Origin: Lacinutrix sp. WUR7
GTDB lineage: Bacteria; Bacteroidota; Bacteroidia; Flavobacteriales; Flavobacteriaceae
DNA length: 64,000 nucleotides
Assembly (NCBI RefSeq): GCF_016864015.1
Contig: NZ_CP045067.1
Location: 1,399,001-1,463,000 of the forward strand
Reading direction: 5' to 3'
This document shows, in pieces, positions 8,080 to 14,731 of the stretch. A model generated the notes under the pieces. The model was not told where the DNA came from. It did no database searches and was given only the letters and a program-made list of their open reading frames with translations. A program made the position numbers and the translations under genes. Position 1 is the first letter of the stretch; each line of letters begins with the position of its first letter.

Positions 8080-8619
8080 ATGAAAGGGATTGTTTTTACG
8101 GAGTTTTTAGAGTTAGTAGAAGATAAATTTGGACTAGAAATGGTAGATAACATTATCTCTAATTCTAAATTAGAATCTGAAGGTATTTATACAGCAGTAG
8201 GAACGTATAGTTTTTCTGAAATGCTTCAACTATTACAACACTTAAGTGAAAACACAGGCATATCTATTGATAATTTACTTTTAGTATATGCAGAGCACTT
8301 TTTTAGTGTGATTGAAAAAAGTTATCCAGGCCTTTTAGCTACTTATAAAGATCCAATAGAAATGATTTCTTCTATAGAGAACCATATTCATGTTGAGGTA
8401 AGAAAAATATATCCAGATGCAGAATTGCCGACTTTTGAAGTCGTAGAAAAAACAGAGAATTCCTTAATAATGATCTACACATCCAGTAGAGCAATGCATC
8501 ACTTTGGTTTAGGCTTAATGAACAAAACGTTTGAGCATTTTAATGCAACAGCGAAAATAGAATTAGAAAAAATTAAAGAAGACGGAACGGAAGTTAGATT
8601 TATTATTCATAAAAATTAA
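8080..8619 (+). CDS. H-NOX (heme NO-binding) domain protein
   Basis: This 179-aa stand-alone HNOB domain is a gas sensor that binds heme b. The proximal heme-ligand His is His104 in HIHVEVRKIYP, and the propionate-binding YxSxR motif is Y133-TSS-R137. Aligned by eye to the thermophilic O2-binding H-NOX, the distal-pocket Tyr (Tyr140 there) corresponds to Phe142, which suggests an NO-selective site that does not hold O2. The start ATG follows the receiver gene by 1 bp and the stop overlaps the kinase ATG (TAATG). In characterised bacteria such proteins modulate an adjacent histidine kinase, and the next gene is one. NO as ligand is inferred from the family. Confidence 0.95.
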   Translation: MKGIVFTEFLELVEDKFGLEMVDNIISNSKLESEGIYTAVGTYSFSEMLQLLQHLSENTGISIDNLLLVYAEHFFSVIEKSYPGLLATYKDPIEMISSIENHIHVEVRKIYPDAELPTFEVVEKTENSLIMIYTSSRAMHHFGLGLMNKTFEHFNATAKIELEKIKEDGTEVRFIIHKN

Positions 8620-10577
8620 TGAGTCAAAATCAATCAGAAATATTACAACGTGCTTTAAAAAGAGAAAAAGCGGCAAGAAAAGAAGCCGAAAAAATTCTTG
8701 AAGAAAGATCAAGAGATTTATATTTAACATCCCAAAAACTAGAAGAACTTCTAGACGAAAAATCTTCACAACTTCAAGGGGTATTCGAAAATATTGTAGA
8801 TGCATACGTAGTTATGGATATACAAGGAAATTTTATAAAATTTAATGAAGCGGCAACCAAGTTATTTGGTTACGATATTAGTAGAGATGAAGTGAACGTT
8901 GTAGATCTTGTTTATAAAGAAGACTATGTATACGCCGTCTCTTCCTTTATGGAACTACAAACAAAAGGATATTTTAAAAACTACGAAGCAAGAGTGTACA
9001 CCAAATCTAAAGAGGTTAAATGGGTGCACATAAATGCAAGTATGATTTTTGATAAAGATAAAAAACCAGTTGCAGCACAAGGCATTGTTAGAGATATAAC
9101 CCACCAAAAAGCATCCGAAGAAAAATTAATAGAATCTGAAAATAGATTAGCATCGCTTGTTGTAAATCTAGATAGTGGTATTGTATTAGAAGATGAAAAT
9201 AGAAATATAGTACTTACCAATAATAAGTTTTGTGAGCTTTTTAATATTAATGCAGCGCCTAAAGATTTAGTTGGTTTAGATTGTAAAGCTGCATCCGAAC
9301 AAAACAAAGTCTTATTTAAAAATTCGGACGCTTTTTTAGAAAGGATGCAAACTATTGATGCCGAGAAAAAAGTAGTACTTGGTGATGAGTTAGAGATGCT
9401 AGATGGCAAAATATTAGAACGTAATTATACACCAATAAAAATAGGAGAAAAGTCTAAAGGGTATTTATGGACCTTTACAGATGTTACCCTAAAAAGAACG
9501 TATAGAAAAAGCCTAGAAGCACAAAAGCAAAAGTATTACAATATTATAGCAAATATGAATTTAGGAATGATGGAGTTGGATAACAACGACCAAATCCTAA
9601 TGGTAAATCATAGTTTTGAAAAAATGTCTGGCTATACCGAAGCGGAAGTTAAAGGGAAAAATGCAAGAGAGCTTTTTGCTGCCAAAGAGGACGCTGAAAT
9701 ACTAAAAGCAGAACGACAAAAACGAAAGGAAGGAGCGTCAAGTTCTTATGAGTTTAAAGCAATATGTAAAAAAGGAAAAACTAGACATTGGCTAGTTAGT
9801 GGTGCACCAAACTATAATATAGATGGCGAAATAATTGGGTCTATTGGTATTCATTTAGATGTTACTGAAACAAAGAACCTAGAACTTCAAAAAGAAAAAC
9901 TATTAGAAAAACTAGAAAAAAGTAATGATGAGCTTCAAGAATATGCACACATTGTCTCGCATGATTTAAAATCTCCTTTACGAAGTATACACGCATTGGT
10001 TAGCTGGTTAAAAGAAGATAATCAAGGTAAATTAGATGCGGTAAGTCTACAAAACTTCGGACTTATAGAAACTACCTTAGAGAAAATGGAACAACTGATT
10101 ACAGATGTTTTAAATTATTCTAGCCTAGGAGCAGATACCTCTTTAAAAACAGACGTAGATCTAAATAGCTTAGTAAATGAGCTGGTATCTATTTTATATA
10201 TTCCGGATCATATAGAAATTAAAAGTCTTCATGTTTTACCAAACATCAATGGGGATAAAACGAAATTACAGCAGGTATTTCAAAACCTAATTAGTAATTC
10301 TGTTAAGTTTATAGATAAAAAATGTGGTAGCATTATTATTGATGTAGAAGATTTAAAAAGTCATTATAAATTTTCTATTAAGGATAATGGAATTGGTATT
10401 GAAAAAAAGTATCACGATAAAATATTTAAAATATTTCATTCCTTAAAGAAAAGTAAAGATTCCTCGGGAATAGGTTTATCTATCGTTAAAAAAATCATCA
10501 ATTTACATGAAGGTGAAATCTGGTTAGATAGCGAGCCAAAGGTAGGAACCACTTTTTATTTCACATTAAAAAAATAA
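8619..10577 (+). CDS. Multi-PAS histidine kinase coupled to H-NOX
   Basis: This 652-aa cytoplasmic kinase starts with a charged coiled coil (about 8-52), followed by three PAS domains (about 53-165, 175-290 and 303-422). The HisKA domain has His448 in HIVSHDLKSPLRS, and the HATPase_c domain has the N box (NLISNSVKF), DNGIGI and SSGIGLSIVKK. There are no membrane segments. It is translationally coupled to the H-NOX gene, the usual arrangement for an H-NOX-associated kinase. The C-terminal catalytic part closely resembles that of the second kinase in the operon (shared blocks HDLKSPLRSI, SSGIGLSIVKKI, GTTFYFTLKK), suggesting duplication. The expected phospho-targets are the receiver at 7665 and the Hpt/LytTR pair. 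Confidence 0.94.
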   Translation: MSQNQSEILQRALKREKAARKEAEKILEERSRDLYLTSQKLEELLDEKSSQLQGVFENIVDAYVVMDIQGNFIKFNEAATKLFGYDISRDEVNVVDLVYKEDYVYAVSSFMELQTKGYFKNYEARVYTKSKEVKWVHINASMIFDKDKKPVAAQGIVRDITHQKASEEKLIESENRLASLVVNLDSGIVLEDENRNIVLTNNKFCELFNINAAPKDLVGLDCKAASEQNKVLFKNSDAFLERMQTIDAEKKVVLGDELEMLDGKILERNYTPIKIGEKSKGYLWTFTDVTLKRTYRKSLEAQKQKYYNIIANMNLGMMELDNNDQILMVNHSFEKMSGYTEAEVKGKNARELFAAKEDAEILKAERQKRKEGASSSYEFKAICKKGKTRHWLVSGAPNYNIDGEIIGSIGIHLDVTETKNLELQKEKLLEKLEKSNDELQEYAHIVSHDLKSPLRSIHALVSWLKEDNQGKLDAVSLQNFGLIETTLEKMEQLITDVLNYSSLGADTSLKTDVDLNSLVNELVSILYIPDHIEIKSLHVLPNINGDKTKLQQVFQNLISNSVKFIDKKCGSIIIDVEDLKSHYKFSIKDNGIGIEKKYHDKIFKIFHSLKKSKDSSGIGLSIVKKIINLHEGEIWLDSEPKVGTTFYFTLKK

Positions 10578-10579
10578 TA

Positions 10580-11713
10580 ATGAAAACAGTACAACTAGTA
10601 AAACATAAAAATAAAGATTGGGAATATGTTAATGAAAAACAGGACTTAAAAGAACCTTTAGTCTTGGTTTTTGGTAATAGATATATGTTAGAAGATCAAG
10701 TTGTTTACAGTGATATTAGACAGTTATTCCCAGATGGACATATTGTTTTTGCATCTTCTTGTGCAGAAATTTCATCGAATACTGTAAATCAAGATAGCGT
10801 TACTATAACTGCTATCGAGTTTGAAAAAAGTACGTTTATAATTAAAACAAGTAATGTTTTAAACGCAGATTTAGATAGCTATAAAACAGGAAACGAACTT
10901 ATTCAGCAATTGCCTCAAGAAGGTTTAAAATATGTATTTGTAGTATCTGAAGGTAGCTTTATTAATGGTAGTCAACTTACCAAAGGGATGAGTGCTTCTA
11001 CAGACGATAATATAATTATAACTGGAGGTTTATGTGGCGATGATGCACGTTTCGAAAAAACATTAGCTTCTTATAATGAAAGTCCGAAAGAAGGAGAATT
11101 AGTTGCTGTTGGTTTTTATGGCGATACCTTAGAAATATCTTTTTCCATTCATGGAGGATGGACACCATTTGGTCCAGAACGTATTGTGACTAAATCTAAA
11201 GGCAATATTTTATATGAGTTAGATGGGCTGCCAGCACTAGATTTGTACAAAAAATATTTAGGAGATAAAGCAAAAGACTTACCAGGAGCTGCTTTGTTGT
11301 ATCCTTTAAATGTAACCTCTACAGACGAAAAACAATCTATTGTTAGGTCTATTTTAAATATAAATGAAGAAGACAACGCTGTAATCTTAGCAGGAGATAT
11401 TAAAGAAAACTCTAAAGTGCAGTTAATGATGACCAATGTAGATAATATTGCAAACGCATCAGAACGCGCAGCAAGACAAGCATTAGAATACAGAAAAAAC
11501 AAACCAGAACTAGCAATATTAGTTAGCTGTATTGGTAGAAAGTTAGTATTAGATCAACGTGTGGAAGAAGAAATTGAAGAAGTCATTGAAGTTATAGGTA
11601 AAGACACCATAACTAGTGGTTTTTATTCTTACGGAGAAATTGCTCCTTTTCATGGCGAAATGGCTTGCCAATTACACAATCAAACCATGACCATAACGTT
11701 AATAAGTGAATAA
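10580..11713 (+). CDS. FIST domain protein (NosP-like candidate)
   Basis: This 377-aa soluble protein has FIST_N (about 25-215) and FIST_C (about 220-370) sensory domains. Recognisable blocks are LVLVFGNRY, GGLCGDDARF, HGGWTPFGP and DGLPALDLYKKYLG. Some FIST proteins, named NosP, bind heme and NO and regulate an adjacent kinase; His191 in IHGGW is a candidate heme ligand, but I cannot confirm heme binding from sequence. The gene lies 2 bp after the H-NOX kinase and overlaps the next kinase gene by 1 bp, the classic FIST-kinase pairing. Its presence in the same operon as H-NOX is unusual. Other FIST ligands (amino acids or other small molecules) remain possible. Confidence 0.9.
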   Translation: MKTVQLVKHKNKDWEYVNEKQDLKEPLVLVFGNRYMLEDQVVYSDIRQLFPDGHIVFASSCAEISSNTVNQDSVTITAIEFEKSTFIIKTSNVLNADLDSYKTGNELIQQLPQEGLKYVFVVSEGSFINGSQLTKGMSASTDDNIIITGGLCGDDARFEKTLASYNESPKEGELVAVGFYGDTLEISFSIHGGWTPFGPERIVTKSKGNILYELDGLPALDLYKKYLGDKAKDLPGAALLYPLNVTSTDEKQSIVRSILNINEEDNAVILAGDIKENSKVQLMMTNVDNIANASERAARQALEYRKNKPELAILVSCIGRKLVLDQRVEEEIEEVIEVIGKDTITSGFYSYGEIAPFHGEMACQLHNQTMTITLISE

Positions 11714-12777
11714 TGAATTCATTATTAAAAAGACAAATTCGTAAGTTTTTAAGCGACGACTTAAAAAACAATGAGGGTATAACAGCGTTTATTAATGCTG
11801 TAGATTTGTCTTATAATAATTTTGATGAACAGTCTGTCATGATTCAAAGAGCAATGGCTATTAGCTCTGATGAGTTATATGTTGCTAATAGAAAATTACA
11901 AAAGGAAGCAGACGAGCAAAAGGAAGTTATTGATAAACTTAAAAGTGTTATTGATACTCTAAAATTTTATAATTTAAAAGAAGACGAAAAAGAAGAAGAA
12001 GTAGAATTAACAGGTTCTAATTTGGTAGATTTTATTGATAATCAAACTAAAGAAATTGTAAAGATGAACAAGCAAAAGCAATCCATGCTAAACGAACTTG
12101 CGCATCAAAATCAAGAACTTAGCGATTATGCGCACATGGTATCTCACGATTTAAAATCACCATTACGTAGTATAGATACATTAACCGCTTGGTTGTTGCA
12201 AGATTATGAAGAAGAATTAGATGATAACGGAAAAAACACATTAAAACTGATACGAACCAATGTGGAAAAAATGGATACCTTAATTAGTGGTATTTTAGAA
12301 TATTCAACCATTGGAAAAAATCGAATTAAAGTTTATGAAGTAGATGTAAATAATCTCATTGAAGAAATAATAAATAGTATTCATACTCCAGATCATATTC
12401 GTATTACAAAAACCAATTTACCAATAATTAAAGGCGATAAATACAGACTACAACAACTGTTTCAAAACTTAATTGGTAATGCTATAAAGTATAATGATAA
12501 AGCTCAAGGAACTATTGATATTGGAGTAGAAGATCAAGATAAATATTGGCAATTTTATATAAAAGATAACGGAAAAGGTATTGAAGAAACCTACTTTAAT
12601 AAAATTTTTAAAACCTTTGAAAAGTTAGAAAACAATCCAGAATCCTCAGGAATAGGATTATCTATAGTAAAGAAAATTGTCGAATTATATGGTGGCAAAA
12701 TATGGCTAGAATCACAAGTCAATTTAGGAACCACTTTTTATTTCACCTTAAAAAAATCCCCAAATGGAACAACCTAA
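11713..12777 (+). CDS. FIST-associated histidine kinase
   Basis: This 354-aa cytoplasmic kinase lacks PAS domains. The N-terminal segment (residues 1-60, NSLLKRQIRKFLSDDL ... AMAISSDELY) is the helical region typical of kinases encoded next to FIST proteins. A coiled coil with an acidic stretch follows (about 60-130), then HisKA with His145 in HMVSHDLKSPLRS, and HATPase_c with NLIGNAIKY, DNGKGI and SSGIGLSIVKK. Its catalytic half is closely similar to that of the H-NOX kinase, so both probably phosphorylate a common set of receivers. The start overlaps the FIST gene by 1 bp; the end overlaps the Hpt gene by 14 bp. Confidence 0.93.
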   Translation: MNSLLKRQIRKFLSDDLKNNEGITAFINAVDLSYNNFDEQSVMIQRAMAISSDELYVANRKLQKEADEQKEVIDKLKSVIDTLKFYNLKEDEKEEEVELTGSNLVDFIDNQTKEIVKMNKQKQSMLNELAHQNQELSDYAHMVSHDLKSPLRSIDTLTAWLLQDYEEELDDNGKNTLKLIRTNVEKMDTLISGILEYSTIGKNRIKVYEVDVNNLIEEIINSIHTPDHIRITKTNLPIIKGDKYRLQQLFQNLIGNAIKYNDKAQGTIDIGVEDQDKYWQFYIKDNGKGIEETYFNKIFKTFEKLENNPESSGIGLSIVKKIVELYGGKIWLESQVNLGTTFYFTLKKSPNGTT

Positions 12778-13081
12778 TCAATCTTACATTAACAGCCTGT
12801 CTGGAGGTGATGAAGCCTTTAAACAAAAACTAATAGATGTTATTAAAAAAGAGTTTCCAGAAGAGAAACAGGTGTATCTTAATAACTACAATGCTAAAAA
12901 TTATAAGTTAGCAGCAGATAATGTGCATAAACTTAAACATAAAATTAGTATTTTAGGGCTCGAAAAAGGTTATGAAGTTGCGGTAGTGTACGAAAATAAT
13001 TTACTGGAAGGTACTACAAACCAGAAAGAAGCATTTGAAACTATCTTAAACAGCATAACAGAATATCTAGAAGAAATTTAA
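12764..13081 (+). CDS. Histidine phosphotransfer (Hpt) protein
   Basis: This 105-aa all-helical Hpt domain has the phospho-accepting His55 in DNVHKLKHKISILG, matching the HxLK core of the family. It shuttles phosphate between receivers. It overlaps the upstream kinase by 14 bp and is followed 9 bp later by the LytTR regulator. A phosphorelay from the two kinases through the receiver at 7665 and this protein to the LytTR receiver is the simplest wiring. That order is inferred from gene content, not shown. Confidence 0.9.
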   Translation: MEQPNQSYINSLSGGDEAFKQKLIDVIKKEFPEEKQVYLNNYNAKNYKLAADNVHKLKHKISILGLEKGYEVAVVYENNLLEGTTNQKEAFETILNSITEYLEEI

Positions 13082-13090
13082 ATATACCAT

Positions 13091-13804
13091 ATGAATTGTA
13101 TTGTAATTGACGACGAAGCTACTGCAAGAATGATTATTTCTCAATTATGCTCAAACGTACCAAGTCTTAATGTTTTAGAAGAGTTTCCTAATGCAATGCA
13201 AGCCATTAAATACTTAAATCAAAACGAAGTTGATTTAATTTTCTTAGATATACATATGCCAGATTTTACAGGTTTCGATTTTATTGAAACACTAAAAAAT
13301 CCGCCAAAAATAATACTTACCACATCCGATCCTAACTTTGCAATCCAAGCTTTTGAGTACGATTGTATTGTCGATTATTTGGTAAAACCAATAACACAAG
13401 AACGTTTTAATAAGGCTATAGGTAAAGCCGAAGCGAAACAAAGCAAACCGGTTGCAATACAATCAAAAACGGAAAAAGTAGAAGCTACTTCTGGTAACGA
13501 TTTGTATGTAAATATAGACAGACGCTTAATTAAAATAGACATACCAAGTATTTATTTAGTGGAAGCAAAAGGAGATTATATTCAAGTTAAAACCGAAGAT
13601 AAAAACTATACCGTACATTCTACTTTAAAGAAAATAGAAGACAAACTACCAGACGATTTGTTCTTAAAAGTGCACCGATCTTATATAATAAATATTCAAA
13701 AAATTATAGATATTGAAGATAACAGTGTGCTTATTAAAAAGGATGTTATTCCTGTAAGCAGATCGAATAGACCAGAGTTAATGAAGCGTTTAAATCTGTT
13801 ATAG
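13091..13804 (+). CDS. LytTR family response regulator
   Basis: This 237-aa protein has a receiver domain (1-118; DDE at 7-9, phosphoacceptor Asp53 in FLDIHMP, Lys in YLVKPIT) and a LytTR DNA-binding domain (about 140-237; IYLVEAKGDYIQV, STLKKIEDKLP, FLKVHRSYIIN). It is the last gene of the seven-gene operon and the only one with a DNA-binding domain, so it is the natural output. LytTR proteins bind repeated half-sites about two helical turns apart. Seven promoters in this window, including this operon's own, share a two-part box at fixed distances from the -7 element and are the best candidate targets. The pairing is inference. Confidence 0.95.
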   Translation: MNCIVIDDEATARMIISQLCSNVPSLNVLEEFPNAMQAIKYLNQNEVDLIFLDIHMPDFTGFDFIETLKNPPKIILTTSDPNFAIQAFEYDCIVDYLVKPITQERFNKAIGKAEAKQSKPVAIQSKTEKVEATSGNDLYVNIDRRLIKIDIPSIYLVEAKGDYIQVKTEDKNYTVHSTLKKIEDKLPDDLFLKVHRSYIINIQKIIDIEDNSVLIKKDVIPVSRSNRPELMKRLNLL

Positions 13805-13939
13805 GTATTACAACGATTTTATTAGCACTTTTGTCTTAAACTTTTTTTCAAGCATTTTTAAAAACAACAAATACTTTTAATCCTTCTACTTTCGAAGTGT
13901 AATCTTTTAAGGGATTGAATGATTAATTAGGGTAAAAAA

Positions 13940-13969
13940 GGCAAAAGGAAACTTTTGTCTTTTTTTTTT
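13940..13969 (+). terminator. Terminator of the H-NOX/FIST/LytTR operon
   Basis: GGCAAAAG (13940-13947), a GAAA loop and CTTTTGTC (13952-13959, one G-U pair) are followed by ten T residues. It lies 136 bp after the LytTR stop; the DNA between holds no ORF or repeat I can support. Confidence 0.8.
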
Positions 13970-14020
13970 GCTTCTAATTATCGGTAAATGAATGTTCTAA
14001 TCCTTTATCTAAAAAAAAAC

Positions 14021-14091
14021 ACCACTCGTCTACACTTTAAATTGCGCTAATCGAAAAACATAAAACGGAACTCGCTTTCCTAATAGTTTTG
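14021..14091 (+). promoter_or_regulatory. Box-type regulated promoter C (CAP lipoprotein)
   Basis: Box ACCACTCGTCTACAC is at 14021-14035 (core CGTC 14027), half-site CTAATCGAA at 14047-14055, and the -7 element TAGTTTTG at 14084-14091. Core to -7 is 57 bp and CGAA to -7 is 32 bp. The ATG is at 14114. Confidence 0.8.
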
Positions 14092-14113
14092 TCATCAAAT
14101 TAAACCAATCACG

Positions 14114-14608
14114 ATGAAAAAATTAGTAGTTATTACAGCCGTTTTATTAAATACATTTTTAATGTCTTGCTCTGTTGAAGAGGAAGTTAGTGCTTCAGGA
14201 AATTCTACAACAGAAGTTGTAAATGTAACATACACAACATTAGATTATGAAATTGCAGAGCTTATTAATGCGCACAGAATTTCACAAGGACTTAATACTT
14301 TAAATATTCTTAATGCAGCATCCAAAGAAGCAATTGTACATAATCAATATATGGCTACTCAAGGTGTTATTAGTCATGATCATTTTAGTGCGCGTTCTCA
14401 AAATTTAAGAGATGCCGTAAATGCCAAAAAGGTTTCAGAAAATGTAGGCTATGGGTATAGTAGTGCTGCATCTATAGTAAACGCGTGGTTAAATAGTGAA
14501 GGACATAAAGAAGCTATAGAGAATCCAAGCTATACCGACTTTGGTATTTCTTCAAAAGAAGATGAAACAGGTAGTAATTACGTAACAAACATCTTTGTAA
14601 AGCTATAA
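14114..14608 (+). CDS. CAP/SCP-domain lipoprotein (YkwD-like)
   Basis: This 164-aa lipoprotein has a signal peptide ending in the lipobox LMSC (Cys19), followed by a short linker and a CAP domain (about 40-164). Family blocks are visible: IAELINAHR, HNQYMATQ, SHDHFSAR, SENVGYGY and WLNSEGHKEAI, including the conserved His and Glu residues of the CAP cavity. Bacterial CAP proteins are extracytoplasmic and of mostly unknown biochemical function. The gene is monocistronic with its own box-type promoter, which ties it to the same regulon as the signalling operon and the polysaccharide genes. Confidence 0.9.
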   Translation: MKKLVVITAVLLNTFLMSCSVEEEVSASGNSTTEVVNVTYTTLDYEIAELINAHRISQGLNTLNILNAASKEAIVHNQYMATQGVISHDHFSARSQNLRDAVNAKKVSENVGYGYSSAASIVNAWLNSEGHKEAIENPSYTDFGISSKEDETGSNYVTNIFVKL

Positions 14609-14635
14609 TTTAAAATAGCTTATCTATATATACTT

Positions 14636-14705
14636 ACCATTCGTCTACACTAAAGCTTCACGAAACGAAAAATACATTTTAAAGCAGGTTATACTAGTAG
14701 ATTTG
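14636..14705 (+). promoter_or_regulatory. Box-type regulated promoter D (T9SS surface protein)
   Basis: Box ACCATTCGTCTACAC is at 14636-14650 (core CGTC 14642), half-site CGAAACGAA at 14661-14669, and the -7 element TAGATTTG at 14698-14705. Core to -7 is 56 bp and CGAA to -7 is 32 bp. The ATG is at 14732. Confidence 0.8.
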
Positions 14706-14731
14706 TACTGTAAATAAGAAATAAAGAAACC

